A stretch of 64,000 nt of DNA from Isoetes taiwanensis (GCA_021234155.1 JAJEKV010000031.1:10809857-10873856); one strand, 5' to 3'; numbered from the stretch's first letter, positions 9,700-21,861 are shown. Numbers and translations: made by a program. The notes: generated by a model from the sequence alone, not told the origin.

Positions 9700-10845
9700 T
9701 ACAATATGAAAAATTTCTGCAACAAAAGCGGGATAATAATTGGGAAATTAAATGCTACTTGTTGGTCTGATGGTTGCAACTACACGACTATATGGGGCTA
9801 AGCACAGGGGCGAACTGTGGAGAAAAAAGTGGAGAAAACAGGAAGGATTTACGGACAATGGCATAAGGAGAATTTAAAACCGAGAACGAATACACCACAA
9901 ACAACAATAGTATATGAGGCGGGGCAAAACCGATGGAAGTAAGGGCATGGGAAAGGACCATAAGATATCTTATAAGGAGCAATGCAAGTGGAAACCAAGC
10001 AAAACTAGGCAAACATTGTCGGAGAAATCCAGCCGAAAGCCCACATAATCGAAGGCAACGGGTGGTTGGGGATGTAACAATATGGACGAGAGAAATTGGG
10101 GATGAACAGGCGACCTCATCACTGAAGGGAATGGAAAGACGAGTGGGCGGACAGAGCCACGCACACATGGCTGATGGGAACTACCACGGGCCCCAAGACA
10201 ATGTGGCTTATGACGGTTTTTAATCAGGACAATGTGATAGGGCAAAATGTGATGTACGGGGCGACATAATAGGAAAAGCAAGAAGACACTCTAGCAAGAT
10301 CTCGCATAGGAAATCCTGGTCGGTGTTAAGAAAAAGTTAATGCATGTCTTGAGGATAGAAGAGGATCGAATATGCGTAATCCTCGGGACAAAGGGAAGTG
10401 GAAGATGAGAATCATATGCTAAAAATCCCGGTATATGCGAGCTTATCGGGAATGGGTACGTAAAGATAGGGTGGGGTCAGCCCGGTACACATCATAATGA
10501 CAAAGTCGAAACAAGAGGGACTGGCGGGCAATACCGAGATGGCGGCCAGAACAGAGAAGAACAAAGAAAAGGGTTTGTTATGAAGCGCCGAGGCGAACAT
10601 AAACACCCCACTGAAAAGCTCAAAGCTGATTGATAGCAACGGCGTAACCGTGCCATGTGATCGATCAAAGCTGGGTGCGGTATTAATAAGAAAGTCAAGC
10701 CGCCGGAAAAGGCTACATTGTAAATCAGCATGATGTGCTAGTAGCACCCGTAAGGGAGCTCGCCCATGCTACATAAGTCCACGGGCCTCAGGGTACAAGG
10801 GACAATAATGTATCTATCTATCTATCTATCTATCTATCTAAATGG
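9700..10845. mobile_element. Insert of unknown class within the LINE B RT
   Basis: The LINE B RT text runs to FKVPISLTNAI at about 10840 and resumes with LAARLKKVL at about 9680, so roughly 1.1 kb has been inserted. It is richer in G and C than its surroundings and has no long credible gene. It ends next to a (TATC)n run at 10811-10840, which may be its 3' tail. I could not find a clear target duplication or terminal inverted repeat, so the class is open; a short LINE/SINE with a simple-repeat tail is one option. Confidence 0.6.
10811..10840 (+). repeat. (TATC)n microsatellite
   Basis: Thirty bases of perfect TATC repeats at the boundary between the insert and LINE B. Confidence 0.95.
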
Positions 10846-11605
10846 CGTTAGTCAACGAGATTGGTACTTTAAACCAAAGGAGATAGGGGATCGGTCTTTG
10901 GGATAAGGGTAATAAGACTCGTGTTGATTCTAGCATCCAAACATTTGCAGATCCTGAATTCATTGGCTAGCTTGGTAACTCCATCATTTAAGATTGGCCA
11001 GGCCTTCTTAAAACATTCAGCAGGAAGACCATCTGGCCCCGGGGTTTTTCCATTGTCCATACCTGAGATAACATCCCTAAGTTCATCTTCAGTGAATGGG
11101 GATGCAATCATGCCATTCTGGTCCCTGCTGACTTTGTTTCTAATGTTAATGAACATGTCCATCATCTCATCTGAGCAGTCAGTGTTGGTACCCATAATAT
11201 TACTAAAATGCTCAACAACAGCCTTTTTAAGATTGTGATCACCAGAGATGAGAGTATCCCCAGCTTTGACTTCCTCAATATGATTTCTCTTAAGCCTGGT
11301 TTTAGCTTTGATGAAGAATTGGAATTGCATCTCTCGTCTTCCTTGAGCTCTTTAATTTTGGCTTTCATCTTCCATCCTTTTGCAATATTGATTTCCTCCT
11401 TCTCTATCCGAATCCTGATATCATCATGCTGGTCAGCTGAGGCAGTGCTAAGCCTGTGTCTTAATTGAGATAAATTGGCTTGTTTCTGATGAAAGATATC
11501 AGGGTTAAGGGATGAAAGACAGACCTTTAGGCGCTCCCTTTTGATGAGATTATTGATTCCCTGGAGATTCCAGGTAATGATCCTTAAAGAATTAGACATT
11601 AACAT
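10845..11605 (-). pseudogene. LINE B endonuclease remnant and RT N-terminus
   Basis: The minus strand begins with LRIITWNLQGINNLIKRERL, the start of the AP-type endonuclease, then jumps after about 40 residues to the endonuclease-RT linker (FFIKAKTRLKRNHIEEV, HFSNIMGT) and the RT N-terminus (MDNGKTPGPDGLPAECFKKAW, LITLIPK). The catalytic endonuclease core is thus deleted. A frameshift separates the two parts. Confidence 0.8.
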
Positions 11606-13537
11606 TTATACAGACCTTTGGCCATCCTAGTGTGGATGGCTGAATTCCTGGGGTTGACTCTAACAGGTCCCACATAAGATTTTTTCTGTCCCCTACCTCT
11701 TCTTCTGGATGTAATTTGCTTCCAGCCTTCCTCATTACAGGATTGGAGGAATTCATTCTCTGAATTGTAGCTGTCAGACTCTACCTCAGAATGATTCTCC
11801 TCTTTGAGGGGAAAAGAGAGAGTCATAATACCTGTTTTGAATTTAACTTCCATGTTGATATTTCTAAGTAAAAAATTCCAACTGTTATCCATAAATAGAG
11901 AATTGGGCTCATTCTTAAGAGTGTACTCCCTGTGATTATCAGTAGAGGTAATCTGACTTATAGCCTTGCAGCTATTGTCTACCTCAGCACCATTATCCTT
12001 CTTTTTGGGACGCCATTCTTGCCTAATGATTAGAGGAGGTTTCACAAAGGGGTCCTTGTCATAGGTAGATGTGTCCTTTTCGAGATCCTTATGGATAGGA
12101 AGTTTAGAGTACCCAATATCTAGATCGAGAGTTCTGCCTTCTGAAAGCTTGATTTTGACATTTTTCAGCCATCTAGAATCTATTTCCTTAGAAATACAAA
12201 CAGAGGGGAAATTAGTTTGGGGAATGTTAATACAAATAATTTTACCCAGATTACTCGAAATACCTTAAGATGAGAGAGAGTCCATAGGGCAGGAGGCAAA
12301 TTTGGGAGAGTGATCCAAGTAGAAGTAGAAATGTGTTTAGGGTTACCTGGGATAAAAAGAGGGCTCCATCTCATAATATAGAATTCGTTATTGCTAATTT
12401 TGCCCAACTTCTTTTTTAGCAAGTAGGTAACACTAATATTATCCATGCATAAGATTTGGAAAGTTCTGTCATCGATCTTGAGCAGGGAGCTAATGGGGAC
12501 TCTGTGGGTTTTGGTGATCCAGAATTTGATTTCACCAATGGACGGGCAATTGATAGGGAAATGGATAAGAAGGCCTCTTTCAGAGTATAAATTAACTGCT
12601 GTGGATCATGAACACCAGAGAGATCAGTATAATCCAAATTAGCTGTAGGTTTGTCAGTCGGGTTATCACATGAAACAATATTAAGCAAAGCATTATTATA
12701 AGAGGAAAGAATTGGACCTTTTTCTTTGTCGCTTTTACCAATGATATGGATCCGATTGCTGACATTCTGATCTTCAACAGAGGTGCTGATCCTGTTCATT
12801 CCCAAGTTATTTAAACCTTCACAGTTCTTGCAATCACACTGAACCGTTTTGAGCGGGTTGAAGTAACCATTGGAATCTCTAATTTTGCATGCAACGGTAT
12901 CCTTTTTGAGTCTTGTCTGGTAGATTCCATATTCCTGTGAGACATCCCTCAAGACCAAATCTGCACCCGAAGGAAGCTTGCTCAGACCCTACTTGCGGTG
13001 ACGCTCGATGACATGATCTTCAGCTTCCTCCCATCAAGAAGCTTTGGAGTTCCAATTGAGGTTTTCAAGATCAAGAAGCGTTGTTTTTGCCAGATTGAGT
13101 AATTCGTTCATGGATTTTTGGAAGATATTGTTCTTGAGGCTACAACAGTCTGATTCGGAGTGACCCTGCTTAATCATAATCCTTTTGCACAAATTTCTGT
13201 CCATTTCTTGAAGTAACTCGAAAATATTCCAGGCCCAATCCCTGTCATTCGCTCTACCGGAGGCATAATCCTTTTCCACAGCTTTCGTCTTGTTCAGAGT
13301 GTCACATATAACCCCATCCCCGAAGACTTCCATGCAAACTGCCGCTGCTTTTTGCTGATCCTGAATCAGAGCAAAGGTGATGTACAAAGATTTCATTTTT
13401 TTCCAAGCTTTGTCATTCTTGCTTTCGAGCCAGAAAATATTTGTCCACTCGTCATCTTCGATCATCCGAAGGGCTTTTTCCCTTTCCATTTGGCTCTTAG
13501 GTAAATCCGCCCGTTTTTTCTGGTTACATTGGGTCAT
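11599..13537 (-). pseudogene. LINE B ORF1 (gag-like), broken
   Basis: Three consecutive minus-strand frames (13034-13537, 12416-12958, and 12180-12446 with 11599-12045) together make the ORF1 of a plant L1 LINE. The middle part contains FYIMRWSPLFIPGNP and STSTWITLPNLPPALW, characteristic of the DUF4283 domain found in plant LINE ORF1 RNA-binding proteins. A basic C-terminus (RRRGRGQKKS) precedes the endonuclease frame. Stops and frameshifts separate the pieces, so it cannot make one protein. Confidence 0.7.
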
Positions 13538-14000
13538 TTTTAGTTCTCACCCGCGAATATCCACACTAAAAATCAGTAGTAGGAGAAGAACCCGGGCTCA
13601 TGGGAGGTCAAAGTACATCAGTGAAGAATTGGTTCAATCCCAAATCTCAAGGAGCCGAAAATTTGAAAGAGGGTTCGATTGAATCTACCTAAGGCAAGGT
13701 AGCCTGAGTTATGAGCCGTGATTCTTAAAGAGCCTACTCTGTCAAAACACAAAATACTAAGAAAGTGACTACAAAAAGCTGATCTCCTAAATCCAATTCT
13801 GGTTCTAGAATTGTACGACTGGATGATTATGCTATCTAATGCAGAAATAGTCACATCGAAGTCAGAAGGGATAACCGAGAAGCCCAGGCCCTGGAGAACA
13901 GCCTCCAAGAAGGCCTCATTCATCGAGCCTGGGTTTCGCACGGAGCCGGAGGCGCCAAACAAAGCGCTCAACGTTCATCTCTCGCCTAACAACCAAATCC
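13538..14000 (-). other. 5' region of LINE B
   Basis: Sequence between the ORF1 start and the upstream target duplication; presumably the LINE 5' untranslated region with promoter. A 117-codon minus-strand frame at 13618-13971 has no recognisable family and is given no separate call. Confidence 0.5.
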
Positions 14001-14017
14001 CAATTTATCCCATACTC
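14001..14017 (+). repeat. Target site duplication of LINE B, right
   Basis: Exact copy of the 17 bases at 7784-7800. Confidence 0.95.
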
Positions 14018-14240
14018 ATCGCCAGACTGCTTTACGATGAGGCTCAGGGATAACTAAAGGCCACTTTGGCGATGGAAGCAACACTTCAGGATGAAGCAGG
14101 ACCACATACATCGAGTGCATCCGGTGCTCCTCCTTAACACTGTCATGAACCACCCAGAACTAGTGTGATTATTCCAGCAAATTCTCATTATGTTACCGCT
14201 GCAAGGACTCAAATGTTCCTTCAAATGCTCTGTGAAATGC
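14018..14240 (-). mobile_element. LINE A, upstream part
   Basis: Continues LINE A across the LINE B insertion. The junction reads through into the zf-RVT-like text of 7137-7800. It is 5'-truncated near 14240, where PPR-like sequence may resume. I found no exact target duplication for LINE A. Confidence 0.65.
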
Positions 14241-14352
14241 ATAATGTTTTAACGGCTCTCTTGAACGCAAAGCCCATGAAGGGCTTCTATATTTGCTCAA
14301 TCTCTGCAAATTACATAGGTCTATGAAGATGCACAAGGACCAAATCTTCCAG
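14241..14352 (+). pseudogene. Possible continuation of the PPR pseudogene
   Basis: One frame reads AHEGLLYLLNLCKLHRSMK, plausible as a PPR-protein segment, before a CAGGTAAAT sequence at about 14351 that resembles a splice donor. It would join the PPR fragment at 6670-7136 once both LINEs are removed. The match is weak. Confidence 0.35.
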
Positions 14353-17300
14353 GTAAATTTAATTAGAATTTATCATAGTTTTTCTACTTAATATATTATG
14401 GGGGTCTTTAATGGCGTGATTAATAATATTATTATAACTATAAATCCTTGGCATATACAGCAAAATTGCAAGTTTCATTTCCAAGATGAAGGATTTATAA
14501 ATCTAGAGCAATATATGATCGTTCTTTTGAAGTCCAATACCAAGCGTTATGTCAGAGTTGCAGCAACAAGATAATGCTTGTAGAAGAACCAATCATATTT
14601 TAATGTAGAGAGGCACGCATCAAACCTACAAAAGAATGTCGTTGAAATATCATGACTCAACCTGGACATAAGCAAAAACACCTAGACAAATCAAACGCAA
14701 AAATTCAAAATGAAGAGCTTTACATACAGAAATTTTTCTTCAAGTTATAAAACCTTACGACTATCCCTTTGTATCTCTATGGCCTATTTTCTATGGCTTT
14801 TAAAGTTATGGCGAATATCTATCCTAGAATATTGGAAGGTTTCCACTTTCAATGGATCTTTAATACCTTAAAAAGCATCATGTTACCCTAAGAGATTAAC
14901 AGCTGTCTAACCTCATTTAATAATATTCCTTGATCAACACCCAAATCAACATAAAAATGAATGTGTGCCTTTCTTTTCCCTGAATCATTTGTTTTTCCTT
15001 CAAAAACTGCAAGATTTATGGTGTATCTGCAAAGTCATGGCTGGATATGTTTGCACAATTACCAATTCTAGCGATAAAAGAAAGCATGCATTGTATCAGA
15101 CTTCCTCCTCTTTCAACATTAGAAATATGAAGACCCTGAATTATTGAAGGAAAAATGAGTAAACGCATTTCCAAATGAAAGAAAATGTGACAGACATAGA
15201 CTTAGTTGTCAGTTCAAAACACTCTTCTTTTGTAAAGAATTGGCTTTATGTGTGAAGCCTCCACGAGGATCATATACCAAATTTTTTTACAGCTACAATT
15301 GAGATCAGGGCCTCTAATTCTTCGAGAACAACTAGTAATTAACTTCACTACCTAAGAATGTTTTATCTGCTAAATTTGATTTACTTGACGTTGAAAGTTA
15401 TGTGGCATCTCAAGCATTTTCAATTGGACAAATCACTTGCCTAAGGACGTGTCTGTTTTATTTGCCAAATTTGATTTACTTGTTACAAATGTTGAAAATC
15501 AAGTGGCATAATTGGACAGTTCAATTGCTCAATGCATCAGAGGACGTTTGAGCAAATTGTCAAACACCAACATGCTTGCTCCAAAGTTCCGTAAGTTTTG
15601 TACATATGAATTAGAGCATCACCAGCATATTCATTTATTTTTTACTGTTAAACCCAAATGTTCTATGTGATTTGTCTTCATCTTTACATATACAAACTGA
15701 ATCTCAAAATATAGATACATACACAAAGTAAATCTATTTGCCATTTTTTTTAACTTGCCAGGGTATCTTACTAAGGTCGAGTCCATTTCAAAGGTATTAT
15801 TGAGAGTACATATTTGATTCTTTGGGAATCTACTTTCTTGTTCCCCCATGTTGCAACAAAATTTGAGAAGAGCAAAACTATTTTTGAACTAGGTTGTGGA
15901 GCGACATGTATTTGCTCCCTAATTGTTTTATAAACCATTGAATATCTAGCATAATAACAGTATTATTTGTTTTAGATTTTTATACATTTTTTCCTATGGT
16001 TTTTATAAGATTTGACTGCCATATTACACGAGATCTACTAATTAGTATTTATAGAGTGCGCACCACATTTTATTGTTTAAAATTTCGGCAATGGTTTACT
16101 CCCTTTTTTTTCTATCATTTTTATAAGGAAGCATGCCATGCAAGGCTCGAGCCTGTTTACTTTAGGTAGAATTTTAGGGCAAAAGTGTTGTAACTTAGGT
16201 ATTTTTTATTTCTTACGAGCTCTGTTTACGGCTCTTGCTATTGTTCTGAAGTTATAGCCAGATATAGCAGACATAGAAGCGGCAAGCAATACCAATTCTT
16301 GTACCAGCATTTGGCTCGCGTGAAGAGATCTGAAAACAGGAGATCTGATTTCTTATTTAGATGGGTTTACCATTGTACCCCTTGAAGACTTATAGAATTT
16401 TATGTCACGATCTGCTTGTCTGTTACAGAAATTCAAAAAGCCTATTGAAGCTGGACCTATTGTATGTAAATGAATGGTTTTTGATCTATTGGTTGGGGCT
16501 TCTGAGGATATTTACCTTATAATTCATATAAGCTTTGATCGGTTCTTATAGTGCAACTGAAACAAGGCATAAATTGAACACATGGTTGTCTGGTTTCACT
16601 GATTAAAGGGGAACCATGCACCATGAACAAGACTCCCTACATTAAAGCATCTGAAACAGGGAATAAGGTACACGTAAAGGACAAAGAAAGTATCATCTTA
16701 TCTATCCTCTTCAAACACGCTGGTTAAACTTCTCTGAAGTTGATAGAATGTGCTCAAATTGTTCCCTTCCCTGAAGTTGATAACATGTGCTCAAGTTATT
16801 CCCTTGGATGCCTCTGATAATGCTTTTGGTACTAATCCAGCAGACTTTATTGACTCTACAGGTTAAGATGTCAGTGGATTGTCTAGCCATGCAAAGAGAC
16901 AACATTAGAAAACAATAAGATGAATATACGCATATACGAGAATCAGGAAAAGTAGAATAACTTCTGGTGTTCATAATACTGAGTCTTTTGAGAACTAAAG
17001 CAATTGAAGATACATGTAAGACTGAAGGGAATATGAGTCTAATTTGAAGATGTTTTTCAAAAGCCACTGGATTCATATACAATAAGGAATTTCTATCTCT
17101 TTTGCCATAAGCATCTAGCAGTTTTCATGATACCTTGTAGATATCTTGTGAGAACTTGCAAATCTGACTGGCATTTTTTCTCGACCTTTGTTGGATCATG
17201 AGATGATGCCGTGTTAGCACATTATATTGTCCTATTAAAGTGGGCTTTGTCAAATATTGCATTCTCTGTGGGTGGACTTGAGTTTACTCAATTATTCTTG

Positions 17301-17560
17301 TGGCCATATTGAAGTTTTAATGGAAGTCAATGAAGCAAACATGATCACTTTTTGGCAATTGGAGGCTTCTATCTTATTGGTAGTTCTGTACAGCTCATAA
17401 TTTTTATTCGCAACTGGAGGCTTCTATTAGAAGTTGTGCTTGACGAATTTGATTGAATACTTATGCAACAAGATAGCATTACATCGACAACACTCGACTA
17501 CCTTGCTTTTACATGTCAGATGTTTCTTGATACTCTTGTTTTAACTTTTTATTTGTTGTC
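14353..17560. other. Intergenic region, no gene recognised
   Basis: AT-rich with short frames only. 15357-15530 holds two related copies of a segment with AAATTTGATTTACTTG and a following GTGGCAT. 15940-16060 is related to 51340-51460 (TATCTAGCATAATAACAG and downstream), a dispersed repeat. A 123-codon minus-strand frame at 16711-17082 shows no known family and contains a short internal duplication (GTTGATA.ATGTGCTCAA). Confidence 0.6.
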
Positions 17561-17569
17561 CACAAATAG

Positions 17570-17690
17570 GGGGTTGTATAATATTAGTAAATGTGTATAA
17601 CAGGTGCTTGTATGATATTTGGAAATGCGTTAAGAGGTGCTTGTATAATGTTTGTAAATGTTTTAGGAGGTGCTTGTTTATGAATGCATA
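17570..17690 (+). repeat. 33-bp tandem repeat, about 3.5 copies
   Basis: Units start at 17570, 17603, 17636 and 17669 and share GGTGCTTGTATAAT followed by TTTGTAAATG. Copies differ at several positions. The period is a multiple of three, so it gives a repetitive open frame on the minus strand that is not credible as a gene. Confidence 0.85.
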
Positions 17691-17811
17691 ATGAGGTAGT
17701 AGCATATGTTGCATGTTCAGAAACACTAGGTTTGGCTTGTATTAACTAGTTTTCTATTTTGTTCATCGATCTTTATACAATTTCGAAGGCCCTTAAAGTT
17801 TACTTATTTTA

Positions 17812-17965
17812 TTAGGGCCCAAAGGGCCCAATTTTTTTTCCAGTATAACAACCACATAACTACTACTATCATTAATTAACACATGCCATTGCATCCAACA
17901 CATTTAAATTAAAATCCCCCTAAAACCCCCATTCGTTTGGGTGCATATTCACATGGGGTGTGACG
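17812..17965 (+). mobile_element. Single arm of the GGGCCC fold-back element family
   Basis: Starts TTAGGGCCCAAAGGGCCC, then a T-run, then AT-rich sequence, then AATCCCCCTAAAACCCCC and TTTGGGTGCATATTCACA. The same order occurs at 29789-30290 and 52655-53060. Only one arm is present, so this copy is truncated, and it abuts the start of the kiwellin duplication at 17974. Confidence 0.7.
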
Positions 17966-18417
17966 TAGGGCAGCTAAATATAAGAATAAATCTAAGAACT
18001 TTTAAGTTTTTTGGCTATGCCCATATTACGGACTGTACTATGGATGTAAACAAACAAAACAAAACTCACGATGGATGTGGTCCCTTAAATTATACCATTT
18101 CTTTTTTTCATGCCCATAGCTCTTCAAGCTATTCTCCAATGCTATATTGTGCCCTATAATTTTGGCCATAAGAAAATAATTTTGAGCTAGCTTTCCATTT
18201 TGGCTAAGCATACAACCCATTTTTGCAAAAATACAACTCAATAATTCACTTGTAAGTAAACATAGGTTACATGGTGAAAATGTGAAAATTTCAAATGGCC
18301 ATTGCCCTAATAATGTTTAACCATTTACCAATTGCTTTTTGAGCCATAATGCCACAATAAGACCAGACATTTACTTTTGGGTCCAATAATATTACATGCC
18401 TAATATCTTAGCCAAAA

Positions 18418-18432
18418 CATAGATGCTATTTA
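18418..18432 (+). repeat. Target site duplication of the 1.33-kb retroposed insertion, left
   Basis: CATAGATGCTATTTA, repeated exactly at 19762-19776. The duplicated locus has the single empty site at 23297-23311, with one mismatch. Confidence 0.9.
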
Positions 18433-19761
18433 TTTATTTATTTATTTATTTTTTGAAGAAAAGGAAGTGCCACTTTTTAATTTTTGTAATAAAAGTACAT
18501 GGAGATTACTACAGGAGCTCACGCCTCAACTTCTTCATCTCCCCCTGGCGTGCTTATTCAGTCTCCTAATGAGACAGATAGAAAATTTACTTATCAGATT
18601 ACTCCTGTAACATGTAACAACACATGATGAAGTAGGAAAATTAAACAAGTATGTGATCTTTGTCTTGAGAACCTGCTTTTGAAGTAACCTGTATGCAATC
18701 CTTAATGATGACAGAAGGCATGTTGTCCAGAACAACAGCCACTCAAGCATATTAGTACTTGAATTTTACTTAAGCATCAGCACTTAAGTATTTAATATGC
18801 TCAAGCTTATTAGTACTTGAACATCAATGGGCCTTTCAGTACCTGAAAATGCTCTAGTTAGAACATTTTAAATCCCTAGCTGTGCATAATGTCACATTGT
18901 GGGGTTACACGACTGGCTGCCCCTCCAACAGAGAAGTGGACCCTAGTAACAAAAATGCTGCATTGTGGGGATTATCTGCTCATGTGTTCTGATACATCAT
19001 TCTCATGCACTACAAGAAGCCTCCAAATGAACTCGCCATCAACACAAAAATTCATTATACCTGTCTCTTAACCATACTTTACCAGATGAGTTGTCTCTTC
19101 CCGCTAGCAAGGAAACAGGAGTGCAAAAGGAAGGGAATAACCATTTGAAAACAAAAACCTTGAAATAATAGAAAAGCGCTAAATCTCTCAAGAACCCGAA
19201 ACCCTTCTCGGGGCTGGTTCTACAACTTTTGTTCCACCTTATAAGCATCCGTGCTTTTTCGGGTGTGCTCATCCACAAACAAAGAAGGAACAACAAGTCG
19301 TCCCCGGCTTCTTAGGCCGCTCAATGCTAACTAACATGTATCTTCGAGAAAGGGCCCAGATGCCTATTCCATTTGTGAAGTACAAAGAAGCTAATACTGC
19401 TAAAAAACTGCAGAAACCTTACTTGTAATTCTCCAATATGCTTGTAGATCATCATGCTTATCTGAAGCATTAGAACAAAATACCACGTTAGTGGTTTTAT
19501 CTTGTGAGAACCAGGGAGTCCGCCTTGAAGCGCCTAAGAACCAAGAAATCAGCACCTGACGATGAAGAACGTGTTTTGTATCCAAGAAAGCAAACCCTGG
19601 CTAGCACCAGATAGAAGAGATTCGATTATGGGTCATGCAGCAGTGCCGGAATAGAAGAGAAAGAGGGGCGGCCCTCTCTCTTCTTGCCGCCCTAGCCCCA
19701 CAGGTTGCCGCCTTCCATTCTCCTTCAGTTCACATTAAAATATATCTTGAAGTTACAGCTC
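18433..19761 (-). mobile_element. Retroposed insertion with (TAAA)n tail
   Basis: 1329 bp absent from copy 2 of the duplication and bounded by a perfect 15-bp duplication (18418-18432 and 19762-19776). The plus-strand start is a (TTTA)n run, so the element is on the minus strand with a TAAA-rich tail. No RT text was seen. The minus-strand 5' part is GC-rich with GGCGGCAAGAAGAG-like sequence that resembles a leader, so it may be a retrocopy of a cellular transcript as easily as a truncated LINE. Confidence 0.8.
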
Positions 19762-20033
19762 CATAGATGCTATTTACATAAAAGTATACATATCTAATTA
19801 TCCATTTGCCAATATCCAACTTATGGCACGCCTTCTTCCAAGAGCTTTATGGGTCTAATTATTTGACTTAAAGTACCAGCTAATGAACTTATGTTGTGTA
19901 GGTCATTATGCCACAAATTTTAATAATAACAATAAAAAAAAGAGCCCATCCGTGGAGCACACATTTGCTAGTGGTAATTTTACTTAATCAGCAGACTATT
20001 GTTTTATTGTTTTATTTAAAGAACAAAAGCCAT

Positions 20034-20724
20034 TTAGACTTCAGTCCAAGTGATCTTCACCTCTCTGAGGTCTTGGTTAAGGCCAAGAGCCTGCCAAATA
20101 GCAGGAGAACCATCCACCACGTTGTTCCTGCAAGGATACTGAAAACCATGTTCTTCATCGCATCCTTTGGTAGAATCACACTCATCCACCACTTTTGCCG
20201 TTGTGGAACGCCAATTACTAGCAGTGATTTTGATGGACTTGAAGCATCTACTACCATTGTTATAACATCCAGTAGAAACGGCTATTACACTCTCACTATT
20301 AGAATGGTACTGATTATCACATTCAGAAGGGCCACCTCCTTCTTCACCCTCTTCAAAATGGTTGAGAGTGAGAATAGCGAGGAGGTGCTGACTTAGAGAT
20401 GGCAGGAGAACACTTGTAGAGGGTGTATTTTGTATTGGCCTCACAGCATCCATCACAATTATGGGAAACTGAATTGTAGAATGTGCCACTAGATTTGCAC
20501 CCCGATCCACCAGACGATGGCGGTGGAGAAGGGGGTGGAGAAGTCCTTTTACAAATTTGGGTGCCTACATCCGGATCATCTTTGCACTTTCCAGAAATAC
20601 AAGCCAGTTGGCCATCGCAGTCGTCATCACTTTTGCAGGCCTTTCCATAGTCCACAACCATGCCAGAATTTATACTTTCCAATAAAAGAAGAGAGTAGAA
20701 TAAGAAGTAGGACAGCAAGGCCAT
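20034..20724 (-). pseudogene. Kiwellin (ripening-related, barwin-like), copy 1, one frame break
   Basis: Starts at 20724 with a hydrophobic signal peptide (ALLSYFLFYSLLLLESINS), then a Cys-rich N-terminal module (CKSDDDCDGQLACISGKC), a proline/serine linker, and GCKSSGTFYNSVSHNCDGCC. The double-psi barrel region reads [53 protein letters not shown]. Kiwellins are secreted ~210-residue plant proteins; some bind and block fungal chorismate mutases. A net one-base gain at about 20385-20395 moves the reading frame between the Cys-rich half and the barrel; copy 2 keeps the frame at this point. An assembly error cannot be excluded, so it may be functional in the plant. Confidence 0.88.
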
Positions 20725-20739
20725 AGCTCAAAGCTTGTG

Positions 20740-21730
20740 ATTTGATTGTGGAGTGCTAGCGTAATCTATCATGGAGAGGCATGTTGTGGTGGAAGAGCTC
20801 GCCATTTTTTCTACTACCATGTCATGTCACTACAAGATTTGGCGGTTGCTTTTCCTCTTTTTATGCATATGGGCATTTTTTCCACGGTTAAATATTGATC
20901 TTTATCCTTTTATGTCCAACATTTTAGTAGGCTTGCCTAACCACATTACAACAATTCCTATAATTCTAGCCTGTTCATAACACATAACATGTTATCTAAA
21001 TTTGATAGGGATTCCTATAATTCTAGCCTATTCATAACACATTAGCTAAATTTAGGGATTGTTGGATCTTTGCATTTACATATCCATGGTTCAGAAAATT
21101 AGAAAATATCTGAAAATTACCTCTCTTTCATGCGAAATCGTCTCTCTTCTCTCTTTGCCGTCGTATTCCCACAGCAGGAAAATCATTGATGCCACAAAAT
21201 GCTCTGGATGCTCTGGCTCAACATCGGGCATGTAGGTACGGTGCGAATTTTTTCTGAGTCGATTTATCATAGATGTTTCAGGTCGGTCATGGAGCCCCCA
21301 TTTCAGATGCTATCACATTCTGGCGACCAAAACTCTCTTTTTTCTTTCTAGGTTTCTTTCTGCCCCTGTTTTTCGACATGCGTAATAACTGTTTGACATC
21401 AAATTATGGCACTGGTTTTGCCATAATTTGAGCAGAACAGAACGGCCTTCTGCAGAGTTCATTGCTCCTACTAAATTCGGATTAAGTAGAAGCCACAGGA
21501 AAAGGCGAAAAACGAAATCTTAATGTGGCTATGGTTATGTATATCAGTTTTATTCTAAACATAGCTGGCGATAACTTATGTATGTCGGTTTTTCTTGGCA
21601 AAACTGCTACAAAATAGCCATTTGGCTAACCTTAGCCGTTGTTTTATTCCATGCTCTCAAGGGGGGGCCATTATCATCCACGAGGGCACGCTCGCGATCA
21701 GGAAGGCACATAGTGTAGTGTCAAAGCAAA
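20740..21730. other. Upstream region of kiwellin copy 1, no gene
   Basis: 20740-21375 is shared with copy 2 (24240-26061) and so probably includes the kiwellin promoter. The site GTAATCTAT at 20761-20769 is the unoccupied equivalent of the Mutator-type insertion in copy 2. 21376-21733 separates the two copies and shows no gene. Confidence 0.6.
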
Positions 21731-21861
21731 GCCCTAAATATAAGAATGAATCTAAGAACTTTAAGTTTTTCGGCTAAGCCCATATTACGGACTGTACTAT
21801 ATATGTAAACAAACAAAACAAAACTCAGGATGGATGTGGGCCCTTCAATTATACCATTTCT

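Larger units (their letters stand above)
7801..14000 (-). mobile_element. LINE B, near full-length but defective L1-type retrotransposon
   Basis: 6.2 kb bounded by a perfect 17-bp duplication, with a poly-A tail at 7801-7811 (minus strand). In 5' to 3' minus order it shows an ORF1 with a DUF4283-like segment (YIMRWSPLFIPGNPK), the start of an endonuclease (LRIITWNLQGINNLIKRERL), an RT N-terminus (GKTPGPDGLPAECFKKAW), an RT palm fragment (LLKLDITKAFDTVSWNFLFK), and a zf-RVT tail with a CDRCLANKEDEDHLFRSC zinc motif. Most of the endonuclease is deleted, several stops and frameshifts are present, and a foreign insert splits the RT at about 9700-10845. It sits inside LINE A. Confidence 0.9.
17974..21375 (+). 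repeat. Kiwellin-locus duplication, copy 1
   Basis: Matches 21734-26061 in the same order and orientation once later insertions are removed from both. It starts at CTAAATATAAGAAT and ends at CCCCTGTTTTTCG. It contains the first kiwellin gene and a 1.33-kb retroposed insertion. Copies are about 3.8 kb apart start to start. Confidence 0.9.

Noticed and set aside
7124-14312. Target duplication for LINE A (AATATCTGCAAGGAG against AATCTCTGCAAATTA)
   Set aside because: Several mismatches; similarity may be chance.
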